Source: Adiantum capillus-veneris | Lineage: Eukaryota > Streptophyta > Polypodiopsida > Polypodiales > Pteridaceae | Direction of reading: 5' to 3' | Assembly (NCBI GenBank): GCA_014529385.2 | Contig: CM043959.1 | Coordinates: 10,316,809 to 10,380,808, forward strand | Length of the DNA: 64,000 nucleotides | Part shown: one piece after another, positions 45,855 through 56,569 of the stretch | Layout: every line of letters starts with the position of its first letter | Numbering within the stretch: position 1 is the first letter of the stretch | The notes under the pieces: model-generated | Database searches by the model: none | What the model was told of the DNA's origin: nothing | Seen by the model: only the letters and a program-made list of their open reading frames with translations | Position numbers and translations under genes: made by a program

Positions 45855-46446
45855 TCACACACACATTGATACACAGTCATATCCTTGCTTCTGAACCATC
45901 TTGCTGAGCATATTCCAAAACTCTATTTGCGCAAACTTATTTTCCATGGTAAATTCACATGTCGCAATTGTCATAAGTTCGTGCACAAATAGATCAAAAG
46001 ATGGTAACTCAGATGCCACATGTCCATCATAATGCATAGGTAGCTCTTGAACTTGAATGATATCCTTTGCTTGCTTGAGTGCCATTTGTAGGCTGCTTTG
46101 TGAAGAAGGCATTGCATGTAGTATACCAACTACTCTGGAGGGACCATCTGACTATTACTGGTGTGTCCTTCATTGCAATGCCTTGTGTGCTTTCAATAGC
46201 AATGCGAACCTTCCAGAATTGACATTGGCCATGATTGAGAAGGAATATTTGTTCACCACTAGCAAGTTCAGTAGCCTTTATCTTCAACTGCTCTCCCATT
46301 AGAGTTAATGGATGCAAATTGAATGCATTAGTTATTTCATAATGTTGTATCACAAAAGAGAAAGAAAGTGCATAGATGCTATTGTCAAACATAAGAAAAA
46401 TCTGGCTGCCACATTGTCGTCCATAAATGGTTATGTGCCTAGCCAT
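45855..46446 (-). pseudogene. Unrecognised protein-coding relic
   Basis: On the - strand an ATG at 46446 in good context opens a frame that reads well for about 100 codons (MARHITIYGRQ..., then LASGEQIFLLNHGQC). After a frameshift near 46130 another frame continues (MPSSQSSLQMALKQ...) to a stop at 45855. Composition is that of a folded protein with a helical C-terminal half. I do not recognise the family. It could be the last exon of a host gene or a retrocopy. Confidence 0.4.
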
Positions 46447-47322
46447 GGTTGGCTACAGGATGAGGAATTTCAAACTCCAAGAAAACCTTTTCGAGCAATA
46501 TAAAAGAGAAAAACCCCACAAGATACATAGAAATTAAATCATAATAGAAACATTAAGCATCAAATTACATATTACAATCTCTCTATCATTGTCTCTAAAT
46601 GTCTAGAGCGTTCCTTATGGAGAATTTAATCATCCACCCTTATATTAACTCCTTGATTATCGAAGGTTATGCTCCCTCCTCTGAATCACGGCTTGTGGCC
46701 ATCAATATTCAAGCCATGGTAGATGCTTGGACAAGTAAAATTGTGTGTGTGTGTGTGTGTGTGCACGCGTACAATGTTGTGGAGGGGGAAGGAGGGTTTC
46801 TCAATACATAATATTATGGTGAGTGCTTGTAGGGAAGTTAAACAAGAAGTAGATTTGGTAGATCGTATTGGTAGGTTGGAGCCAATATGAACAATGTGTA
46901 TGTGCAATCTTTGGTGCTAGATTGTACCTTATTGAAATTGGAGATAATTTTTTTTGGGTGAGTGAATCCATTTGTCCAGCTCGCAGAGAGCTCACAAATA
47001 AGATCTTTCAGTGTATAATCATGACACTTGAGAAACAAAGAGGAAAAGGAAAATATCCTTCACATCACATGTATCATGAAAAGAACATTTTTCATGGACT
47101 ACGAACTCTTTTAGAGTTTTCATGGTGAGTTGCAAAAGAGGAGGCCCCAATCACAAGGACTTTGTGGCCAAGGGTGGGACAGGTGATGAAGATCATAAGG
47201 TACTGTCGACATGAACGATAATCATCACTTGCATGAAACAGCTTGGAAATCACCTCTTATGCAATGCCTTTGCAATCACCTTGGCCCTATCTTTTGGCGA
47301 GAACAAAGGTGAAGAGTTTGGA

Positions 47323-47387
<65 letters not shown>

Positions 47388-47599
47388 TGTTCTTCTTCCA
47401 CAGTTGTGGGATCACAACCGAGGATTCTTTTCTTAAAAACCAGTCTTTCTAGTCGTGCATCAAAACTTGGTATTTCAACAATCCCTACCTCCACCTTCTT
47501 CTAGAGTTCCACAAAACTGGCTCTGATTCCGCCACTAGGCAACGAGCTGTGCATGGAAGGGGTATGCATCCTCTCAACCAATCTAGCCAATTATGCTCT

Positions 47600-47667
<68 letters not shown>

Positions 47668-48040
47668 ACTCAGTGCCGCCTCTGTAAGTCACTCACAGTG
47701 CTCAGAAAAAACATAGGTTTAGTGTAACAAAAACCTAGTTTTAGTGTAACCCCACCTACAAATTTTGAGATTTACCTCTAAAGTTCTATAGTTAAAGGTG
47801 AGAAAACCTCCAAAATTTGAAAAAAATCAATGTAAATTGATGTAAAAACCTTGAGATTTAGTCAGTTTACCTCTATTGTTTCTAACATGTAGGTTTGACA
47901 AGTTTTTGGAAAAAAGTTTTTTTCAAGCACAAGTCAATCACTCTCAAAAGCCGAGTTTAATGAATTTTCAGTGTCGTGTCTCTTGCTCACTTGTAGGGCT
48001 TCTCTCTGTCATACACTCTCAAAGTCTCAGAAGCAAGTCA

Positions 48041-48083
<43 letters not shown>

Positions 48084-48688
48084 AAAAAACTTTAGAAAGA
48101 CATTTCCAAAACATCAAATACAAGCATGTACAAAAGACTCAAAAGTCCCTCAACGTCCATCCAATTGATGGTTTCAACCATAGTGGCAATGCTCATAGCA
48201 TGCGTCTTCTAAGAGTTCTACAATAGAAGTCAATATTCATGAGCCTTCTTCATCTCCTGGCTTATATACTAATTAGACACCTCTTCACTTTCTAACAGCA
48301 GGAACACTGGTACTCTGATTCTGGTTTTGCATATCCTCGTTGCGTCTAAACCTCTGTGGTGGCTCCTGAACTCTTCTTGCTATGTGGGATCTCATATGGA
48401 AAACGTGAGAGTGAATGGCACATGAAATGCAGTATTGCATTTTGGCGTAAATATTGGGAAGTGCGTACCCATCATAAACGCATCCTGCACAACTCGCACA
48501 ATAGCTTGTTCAACAATGGTCCTTTCAGGAAATCGTTTTGACAGCCTTGTTCTTGGGCACACATCACCCATAGCTAGAGCACTTGATGGGGTTGGTGTGG
48601 CCTCTTCCGTGCTTGTTACGTCCACCATTACCATGCTTGACCATCATGACTGCTTATGCCGCAACTGCTTCTACTTCCTCTTGGGCGT

Positions 48689-48691
<3 letters not shown>
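46447..48691. other. Microsatellite-rich, no assigned gene
   Basis: Holds (GT)n 46742-46763, (TG)n(GA)n 47323-47382, (CT)n 47603-47665 and 48043-48081. A + strand open frame at 46868-47128 has protein-like composition but no recognised domain. Confidence 0.6.

Positions 48692-48776
<85 letters not shown>
48692..48776. repeat. (CT)n joined to poly-A
   Basis: 53 bp of CT then 32 A. The A run could be a retroposition tail or part of the CT-A-run-CAACTCTCTCAAAGAGCGC repeat family described at 50.1 kb. Confidence 0.9.
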
Positions 48777-48779
<3 letters not shown>

Positions 48780-48872
48780 ACTCTCTCAAAGAGCGCGTGC
48801 CGGCACGCAAGGGTCTCTCTCTCTCTCTCTCTCTCTCTTAAAAAAAACTCAACTCTATCAAAGAGCGCAAGG
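48777..48872 (+). repeat. Two copies of the CAACTCTCTCAAAGAGCGC motif
   Basis: First copy from 48777: TCAACTCTCTCAAAGAGCGC followed by the palindrome GTGCCGGCACGC and AAGGGT. Second copy about 48847-48870: CAACTCTATCAAAGAGCGC followed directly by AAGGGT, without the 12-bp core. The same motif forms both arms of the palindrome at 50160-50229. Confidence 0.85.
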
Positions 48873-49043
48873 GTTTTTCTGTGTTTGTCTCTCTATCTCT
48901 CTCTTTTTTGAGAAAATAGTTGAAAAGTTTTTGAAAATTGAAAATTTCTACTAGTATTTTGGTTTGCATTTTTATAGGGCGGGACCTTGATTAAGAGCAT
49001 TGCAAGCTACCTAGTGGTATAGGAAAAGAGAATTGTGGTAGTC

Positions 49044-49477
49044 TTAACCTCCAGGGGCAGCCTCGGCGTCAGCGCTGCTGCCATGAGAGGAGAGATGAAG
49101 GGCGAAGCCGGCCAAGTCGCGCACCTTGCATCACATCCCATTAGCCACGTCCTTGATGCAGAATCCGGCGCTGTCCAGCTGCTGGGAAACGTCAGAGTGT
49201 CTACCCACGACACCGCAGTAACAGCCGCTATGGCTACCCCTCTGGCTATGAGGGCACCTGTCGTGCACAACACCATCAAGAAGCCTACAGGCACCAACAC
49301 TGGGCTTAACAGCAGCAGCAGTGGGGCCATCACTGTGAGCACCACCACGCCCGCCCCCACCAGGAGTGTCACAAACCCTACCACCTGACTCGACGTTGGC
49401 TTGTGCTTCTACAGGTGCTGCATCAGCTCCCGCGTCTTCTTCTCCACTTGCTCCTGCGCTTCAGCTACTACTGTCAT
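49044..49477 (-). pseudogene. Oleosin pseudogene
   Basis: Oleosins coat oil bodies in seeds, spores and pollen; their long hydrophobic hairpin turns at a proline knot P-x5-S-P-x3-P. From ATG 49477 (MTVVAEAQEQ) the - strand gives an amphipathic start, a TAG after LMQHL, then KHKPTSSQ, a hydrophobic arm, the knot PLLLLLSPVLVP (49289-49324), and the second arm to VSWV. The frame then shifts, and QLDSAGFCIKDVANGM and CKVRDLAGFALH follow, separated by a TGA, before TAA at 49044-49046. About 144 codons is a normal oleosin size. Two stops and one frameshift make it a pseudogene. No intron is visible. Confidence 0.85.
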
Positions 49478-50030
49478 CTCCCAGTGTGCTCACCTGTGGC
49501 AAGATTTTCTACTCTAAAGCCGGACCCCTTAGAAATATAACGTTGCAGGTAACTGAAGCGAAGCCAACCGGTGAAGCGAGAGCGAAGACTAGGGCTCATT
49601 ACTTGGGACATGTCCTGCCACAACTCTGCAAGGGCCGCCAACCTCTTCGAAAGACAGCGGTCTCTAATATAGCCATCGGTGCCTGCATCTTGTGTGCCAC
49701 GCAAGATGGCCATGACTAGGCCTACGCGGTGGGCGGTGGCACTGAAGTCGGAGCCCATAAGCTCAGGCTTGTCGTCATTGTCGTCAGCAATCATGAGCCA
49801 CGCGATCAATTTAATGGCGTGCAGGAGGCGTGGCCTCGAGAGAGCTTGCAAAAGAAGCGGCAGACGAGACGCGGCAGAAGACTGTCGCGGACGGCACGAC
49901 AGGCTGCAGCGGAGAGCGGTTGAGCCACCACCTCTATCCACTCATCGCTTTGCTGCTTCACCTGCTCGTAGTGAGGATCGAGCGAGGCAGGGCATGAGCA
50001 GGGAATTAGTGCAAGTAGATGCAGGCTAGT
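49474..50030 (-). pseudogene. Microbial-type terpene synthase-like fragment
   Basis: The - strand reads DPHYEQVKQQSDEWIE near 49960, then, after a frameshift near 49850, PRLLHAIKLIAWLMIADDNDD: an Asp-rich DDxxD metal site (49771-49785) at the end of a hydrophobic helix. VMAILRGTQDAG, ALAELWQDMSQVMSP and RFTGWLRFSYL follow in the usual spacing of class I terpene synthases of the microbial type. Such enzymes ionise prenyl diphosphates to make mono- or sesquiterpenes, normally in the cytosol. Only the N-terminal half is present and the NSE metal motif is missing. The last codons may run into an intron (CAG|GTGAGC near 49490). It overlaps the oleosin start by a few bases. A degenerate isoprenoid-type enzyme is the alternative. 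Confidence 0.55.
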
Positions 50031-50062
50031 AAGCTCGTCACGAATAGATGGTTCCAATTCTT

Positions 50063-50066
<4 letters not shown>

Positions 50067-50153
<87 letters not shown>
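50067..50153. repeat. (CT)43 microsatellite
   Basis: 87 bp of CT, leading into the palindrome at 50160. Confidence 0.97.
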
Positions 50154-50156
<3 letters not shown>

Positions 50157-50159
50157 AAA

Positions 50160-50229
50160 CTCAAAAAACTCAACTCTCTCAAAGAGCGCGCGCCGGCGCG
50201 CGCTCTTTGAGAGAGTTGAGTTTTTTGAG
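50160..50229. repeat. 70-bp perfect palindrome
   Basis: Arms of 35 bp, 50160-50194 and 50195-50229, are exact reverse complements around GCGCGCC|GGCGCGC with no spacer. Outer arms are CTCAAAAAACTCAACTCTC and its complement. A CT tract lies on the left and a GA-rich stretch on the right, extending the inverted symmetry imperfectly. It would form a very stable cruciform or hairpin. Confidence 0.95.
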
Positions 50230-50269
50230 AGAGAAAGAGAGACCTCTAGTATCTACCCTGCTAGCCGCC

Positions 50270-51299
50270 ATGGCCGCGTTTGAGGGTAAATACGCAACTG
50301 AGCTTATTGCCAATGCCAAGTACCTTGCGACCCCTGGCAAGGGCATCCTGGCAGCCGATGACAACATAGGGACTATTGGGAAGCGTTTGGCAAGTATACA
50401 TGTGGAGCTCCATGGGAGATTCTTTTTACTGTCCCAGATGCCCTCCAGTACCTTTGTGGTGTCATTCTCTTTGAGGAAACCCTCTATCAAAAAATAGCGA
50501 GTGGCAAGCCGTTTGTGGAGTAGTCCCCGGTATCAAGGTAGATAAGGGCACTGTCGACCTTGCAGACAGTGACAGTGAGACAACCACTCAGGGACTGGAC
50601 GGCCTTGCCCAACGCTGCCAGCAATATTATAATGTTGGAGCCCGATTTGCGAAGTGGAGAGCTGTGCTCAAGAATATTGGTCCAACTGAGCCATCTCCTC
50701 TTGCCATACTTGAGAATGCAAATGGGTTGGCTCGCTATGCCATCATATGCCAAGAGAATGGTCTAGTCGCCATTCTTGAGCCTGAGATTCTTGTGGATGG
50801 GCCCCATGATATTAAGAAATGTGCTGCCGTGACGGAGATTGTGCTTTTTGCTGCTATCTACAAGGCTTTGAGAGATCATCATGTACTCTTGTTGAAGCCA
50901 AACATGGTTACTTCTCGCTCTAAAGCACCAAAGACAACCCCTCAGGAGATAGCCAAATACACAGTACAAGCACTACAAAGGACGGTTCCTCCTGTTGTTC
51001 CTGGTGTCATGTTCTTGTCGGGAGGTCAAAGTGAGAAAGAAGAAACTTTGAATTTGAATGCCATGAATGAGCTGGATACCAAGAAGCCATGGCCACTTTA
51101 TTTCTCATTTGGACGAGAATTACAAGCCAGCACTTGGAAGACTCGAGCTGGAAAGAAGGAAAACATTCCTGCAGCACAAGCTACTTTGCTTGCCTGATGC
51201 AAGGCCAACTCTGAGGCTGTCCTTGGCAAGTATGCTGGGGATGCTGCTATGGGCGTTGGCACTGATGAATCACTTCATGTTGCCAACTACAAGTATTAG
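50270..51299 (+). pseudogene. Fructose-bisphosphate aldolase pseudogene, intronless
   Basis: Class I aldolase splits fructose 1,6-bisphosphate in cytosolic glycolysis. From ATG 50270 in a GCCGCC context: [38 protein letters not shown], then deletions near 50405-50420 and 50515-50525, [39 protein letters not shown] (the Schiff-base Lys region), [18 protein letters not shown], and the family C-terminus ending NYKY before TAG 51297-51299. Relative to the plant protein, nine bases (Glu-Gly-Thr) are missing before LLKPNM, and several frameshifts occur. No introns are present. This fits a processed copy. A poly-A tail is not evident. Confidence 0.9.
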
Positions 51300-51429
51300 C
51301 TCTCCTATGCTTGAGTTGTTGAGTTTTGATTGCAATGATGTTTCATGTTTTGTAATAATGTTTAGGTGCAAAAAGAAAGGAGAGGAAACCAACAGAGATG
51401 CCGCTTAAATTGGATTCCTCGTAGATAGT

Positions 51430-51690
51430 GGAAGGGATGACATCAACCTTGGCTTGAGGATTCTGGACAGTGAGCTTGACAATAACGCGCAGGCCCTTCC
51501 AGTCCATGACAGTCTCCTTGGCAATGTCCTCTCTTACCTTCTTGGGCGACAAACCCAGAGGCCCAATCTTGGGTGCCAATGAAAAGGCAGCTCCAAACTC
51601 CCCTCTTGTTAAACGAACAAAAACCACCTCCTCATATTCTTGCTACCCTTGCCTTATCAACCTTCCATCTTCATCGTGGGCACAAAACAT
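51430..51690 (-). pseudogene. Ribosomal protein L12 (uL11), 5' half, inverted
   Basis: On the - strand [20 protein letters not shown] then [40 protein letters not shown] and DVIPS: the N-terminal half of cytosolic L12, a 60S stalk-base protein. The recognisable N-terminus fades near 51690. After DVIPS (51430) the match stops abruptly. The next codons of the gene are found 365 bp away on the opposite strand. Confidence 0.88.
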
Positions 51691-51794
51691 GCATCACTCA
51701 GCTTCATGTCTACCATCTACTGGAGTTTCCGGGTGGCTCCCTCAATGGTGATGTTGAACGAGAGCAGGACTAGAACTACGGGAGCAATTAGCGT

Positions 51795-52618
51795 GCTTCT
51801 CTTGTGATCAAAGCCCTCAAGGAGCAGTCCGAGCGCGATAGGAAGAAGATGAATGCATTGCTTCTGCTGTTGCTCCTCGCGGGACTGAAATAGTAGCTAA
51901 ACGTGCTATAATGCTTGCTCAAGAACGAGTGTTGCTGTGGTGGGCGCGTGTGCTCTAGTGTGAACACGGTCTTTGAAGACGGCTTGAGTTGCTTATGATT
52001 AGTGCTAAGGGCCTTGTTAATCCTCTCTGAGTTTCGTGCAACAATTATCTCTCTTCCTAATCTCGAAGAGGGCGAGCTCTGACATTAGATTCCTGCCCAC
52101 AATGATGAAGCCCATTGACAGAAAGCCCACTGAGAGAAACAACAGAGATGCCATCGTTTGCATTTATGACATTGTTATACAGCAGATGCTCCTCATGATT
52201 GCTAGATACTTGCATAATTGCATTGTCAGAATTCCTCCTCTTAATTTGACCATGCAAGCCACTGTAGCACTCGATTGCCTTTTTCTTCGTCTTTTGCTTT
52301 CCCCTCAGTCCTAGCATTGGCGATAGGGTTTCGCTCCATGCTAGTGTGCCCCATGAGCTCTTAGCTGGTTTTTGACCTGCAGATTCCTCTTCCTTCTCCT
52401 TATACATTTAAGAACATCAAGCACAATGGCAACATTTCTCTTGATGTGATCGAGATAGCCTAGGTGATGCGTCCCCGTTCAATGGCAAAGGAGCTTGCTG
52501 GCACAGTAAAGGAAATTTTGGGTACTGCGTTTCTATGGGTTTCTCTGTGGATGGCAAGGATCCCCAGGATTTGAAATCAGAGATTGCCAATGGGGATGTT
52601 GAGATTCCAGAGAATTAG
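51795..52618 (+). pseudogene. Ribosomal protein L12 (uL11), 3' half
   Basis: ASLVIKALKEQSERDRKK at 51795-51849 continues exactly where the inverted half ends. A foreign 560-bp segment (51850-52412) intervenes, then [16 protein letters not shown] resumes, followed by [20 protein letters not shown] and, after a frameshift, [20 protein letters not shown] to the normal end EIPEN and TAG 52616-52618. Defects: a lost Asp codon, Arg to TAG after EIA, and a one-base loss after GT. The insert holds IASAVAPRGTEIVAKRAIML, which I do not recognise, and no GT...AG intron signature. Confidence 0.88.
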
Positions 52619-52786
52619 CTAATTAATCAATCTTAGGTAGGTGCCTCTCTGGAATGTAGCGTTGCTAAAGTAAGTTTTACTTTGTGGTACTGCTGCTGGG
52701 TTTTTCTCGCAAATCATTTTTGGACAAATGTCAGCTGGTTATACTTCTAATGAGTGTATGCTCAGCGTGTCAAAGAGAAAGAAAGA

Positions 52787-52994
<208 letters not shown>

Positions 52995-53243
52995 CACCGG
53001 CTCACATGCTTTAGACAGTGTTTGGGAAGAATGAATTTTACAAACATCCATAGAGGAAATTTCTCAAAACAATGGCATTTTTTACAATTGAACTCTATTT
53101 TCTTGAATTTTCAAACCGGATTTTATCCTTCTTTCCCTCCCTTGAATTGGTTGTTTTGAGTTTTCAATCAGCTCTTAGCACTATATTTTAGCGGACTTGA
53201 AATCTAAAACTTGAAAGAGACGCAAACTTTTTCAAAGAGTTTT

Positions 53244-53263
53244 GTGTGTGTGTGTGTGTGTGT

Positions 53264-53319
<56 letters not shown>

Positions 53320-53326
53320 AGAGAGA
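53244..53326. repeat. Compound (TG)n(GA)n microsatellite
   Basis: About 20 bp TG then about 60 bp GA with one phase slip at 53300. A 23-bp GA tract lies at 53597-53619. Confidence 0.95.
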
Positions 53327-54509
53327 AGATCCTACAAGGTAGTTTGGTTGTGCTCACACATTGGCTTCGTTTTCATGAGGACTAAAATTTAAGTGGCAGA
53401 ATGCGCAAGGTGAAGTAAAAGAGAAGAAAGATAAGTAAAAAATCGAAGTAGATCTAGTTAGCTTTGGTCCCTGAAAGTGAAAAGACTTTTTCTTGGATAT
53501 TCTCCAAGCTCAACATATTGTTGTAAAGATGTTTTGTATATGTTGAAAATAGTCGGTAATAGTGATATTGTTTCTCTTTTTTTTTCTAAAGTGAGTGAGA
53601 GAGAGAGAGAGAGAGAGATCTAAGCATCTTCTATCACTTATTAGCGCTCTTTCTAGTGGACATACATGGTAGCTCTTGGTTTGGCAAGTCTCTATCATCA
53701 GAAAAAATGCGATGTCCATACGATGCATGTTGGACCGATACGCCACGACGGACGTCAGCACAGTGAGAACTCACCTAACATATAATGTTAGCTAAGGACG
53801 AAGCTCGACCCGCAGATGCATGGAAGCAAGCATAATGTGTCAACCTACACTCGACTGACTCCTAACTAATTCCTACAGAGGTCTCTACCAATTGTCTAAG
53901 TCACAGCCTTCAAGAGTGCATTATAAGAGGAAACTTCCTACAACGCTTTCTAGAGCCGAACACCCATCAAACAATCTCGAAAACACCATAGAACTTGAAG
54001 GAGACCCTACTAACACCAATAGGTCGCTCTCCCTAAGGTCTATGAACCAAAATCCCAACCCAAAACACCCGGTGCAAAATCACGTAGGATGTCTGGCCGA
54101 AATTTTCAGGTCTTCATTTTCGAAATCTAAAGTTCCTAATGTGTAGTTCTACTCAATGTGAATGCCTGGATATGTTGTAATGCAAAATTGGACAACGTAT
54201 GCTCACCCAAATACCAGATGAAGATCGTAGAAGGAGCTCGCAAACCGGGACCGTACGTGCGCAATGTAGGTATCGGCACGTAGCTCTCATTGGGGGCAAC
54301 ACACTGCACTTCTCCGCACTCGATTCCGACCACCGGTGCACACGTAGCGTCAAGATGAAGCTCACACTCTCTCTCGTACACAATACGCTCACTCACAGAC
54401 TTCAAAACTTGTTTTAAAAATGACAAAAAGGTTTTTCATTAAGGTCAAAAAATGCTATATATACCTTACAATTCTCAAACCCTAAAGTTCCAAAATCAAC
54501 CATCTATTC
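53327..54509. other. No gene recognised
   Basis: Open frames at 53892-54146 (+) and 54136-54426 (-) have no recognisable domain. The right edge adjoins the end of the - strand coiled-coil ORF. Confidence 0.45.
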
Positions 54510-56569
54510 AATCTAGCTTATCAAAACTGGGATACAATCGGGAAACTTCTGTGAAGAAGTGTGTGTTGAACGCTTCTTCAAAAGCCTGGAGGTGATAGGA
54601 TGGTAGAAACATTATCCTCTGATACATTGCATGTATCACCTCCTTGGAAGGCTGACCAGACAGGTCATAAGCGCATCTGTAAGTATCCTAGAAGGAAAAG
54701 ATGTTGTCGGTCACTTGGCATGGCTTGAAAGTCTCAACCACTGCTAAGAGGGTTTTGCAGGTTTTCTTCATCATGATGCATGTAAGGTCAGGTGAGCCAG
54801 TGAACAACTTGATGGTAGGGTTTTCACCATGTATTGGACACTTATTCTCTCACCTGCCTTCAAGCCCGGCAGCTTAGGGTAGTTCATCCAAGTGGGTTGG
54901 CTTCTTTGCAAGATTTCCTGCGCTTTCCATGTCCTGATCCTTGGTAGAGGAAAAAAGCTGAGGTTGTCTCTGATATTTTTCGGTGCCTCTACCAAGTGGA
55001 TTAGGTATTGTGGGTACTTTGTGAGCCAGGCTTTCCTCCACTTTGGCTGAGAATACACAATTAGCCTGACCCCTTCTTGTTGTGAGGTATCTGCATTGTA
55101 AAGTGGTACGGTCGGCTCTTCTCTTATCTGCTTGTTGATGGTGGCTGCCTCATATTTCAGCAATGGATATGGGAGAGAGGGTTGAAGCCACTCGCGCCTG
55201 AGGTTGCTAGCGTTGATCTTTTGAATGGTCATAGACTTGAAAACCCTCTGGTCCCACTCCAAGGATTCCTTTGTTGTCTCTCTGAGCTCCACCTCTATTG
55301 ATTTACGCAATTTTTCTTCCTCCTCCTGTGTTAGATCCTGTGGCTCTTGAGAGGATCCTTCTAGAATTTCCTCTTGCATAGGCGTGTCCATCGGATCTGC
55401 CACATTCTCTAAGTCAATGCCCTCATTGGTTGTTGGCCCTGTGTCCTCTTGCTCTCTTGCTTGCTGTCCTTTCAACTCCTCTATTTGCCTCAGGAGTTTT
55501 TGCTTTTCCGTTTCCGCTTCTGCGCCCATATTCACAAGGAGGTCATTTAGTTCAACGTTTATCCTCTCCGCCTCCTCGAGCTTTCTTTTCATACTTTCTA
55601 CTTCCTCTTGCAGGGCTTTTTTGCTCTTCTTCCATTCTTGTTTGCATGACGATAGATCCTTCTGCCATCATTAATATCTGCTTTTTCTCTAGAGTCAGCT
55701 CTTTCTGAAGTTCTTGCATATGTTCTTCATAGAGTTGACTCTCCGTAGTGATTTGAGTGGAGCTAGTAGCTCTGACTCGGGCAGGTGATGCTCGCAGCCT
55801 CTGGATGGTCTGATCTTTTACTTTGAGTTGGTCCTTGAGCTCAAGGACCTCATCCTGGCTGGCTTCTTTATCTATCTCCGCCTTTTCCTTGGTGTTTCTC
55901 ATGGCTTCAACTTCTTTAGACTCTTTTGCCAGCTGTAGGGTCAGGTTATCTCTTTCCTTCTCAGCATCTAGCAGTGATTTGCTGAGCTGCTGACATTCTT
56001 CTTCAACTGCTTGCATTCTTTTTGCTGCTTCTTGATTTGCCTCCTCCATTGCTTGGCATTTTTGCAGTGCCCTTGCTAGGCTAGCCTGTAGCTCAACTTC
56101 CCTCTCCTTTTTCCTTTGGCTTTGTCCTTGTAGAGAATCTACTTCCATCTTAATATTCACTTCAGTGTCCTTGAGAGCTTCCATATCTCTTTCTGAAGCC
56201 ATGGATTGCGCTCTCAACCCGGTTAGCTTCGTCATCACCACGTCCCAGTCGTTGGAGGTCGGGTGCAGGTCCACTGTATCTGTGGCAATTTCTTTTAATT
56301 CCACTAGCTTGATGCCTTGCATTTGTTCTTTAGGCCCTGTGCTTGCCAAGTCGAATGCGACTGTGGCGGCTTCTTCCTTCGTGTATCCTGCAGCTAGCAA
56401 GTCGAAAAAGTTGTGAAAAGAATCTTCTAACTCTTTTTGCTCACTTCGAGGCTTAGCCTCTTCCTTTGGCTTTGGCTTCTGACTCTGCTCTTGCTCGGCC
56501 TCTTCCCGTTCTTCTAGTTTGTATTCAGCCTCCTTATCTTCTTGTGGAGGGCTGCTAGGAGGTGGTGAG
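54510..56569 (-). pseudogene. Large unrecognised ORF, C-terminal part (coiled coil)
   Basis: Continues the - strand protein that begins at 63521 and is split by a copia element. From 56569: a Glu/Lys/Gln-rich stretch, then a heptad-rich coiled coil from about 56250 to 55450 (for example EVELQASLARALQKCQAMEE and VLELKDQLKVKDQTIQRLR), then a more globular tail with RVFKSMTIQKINASNLRREW and LIVYSQPKWRKAWLTKYPQ. One A too many in an A6 run (55617-55622) shifts the frame. Another shift and a TAG follow near 54770 and 54690, and the last readable segment ends at about 54510 (SFDKLD). I do not know the family; an accessory protein of a large plant retroelement is possible. Confidence 0.6.

Noticed and set aside
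49474-50030. Bacterial contamination as the source of the terpene synthase-like fragment
   Set aside because: It is embedded in plant repeats beside oleosin and aldolase relics, and the family is known in non-seed plants.
55610-55625. A6-G run in the coiled-coil ORF as a programmed frameshift site
   Set aside because: The frame needs a +1 change, and the A AAA AAG heptamer is not in the phase a -1 slip requires; one extra A explains it.
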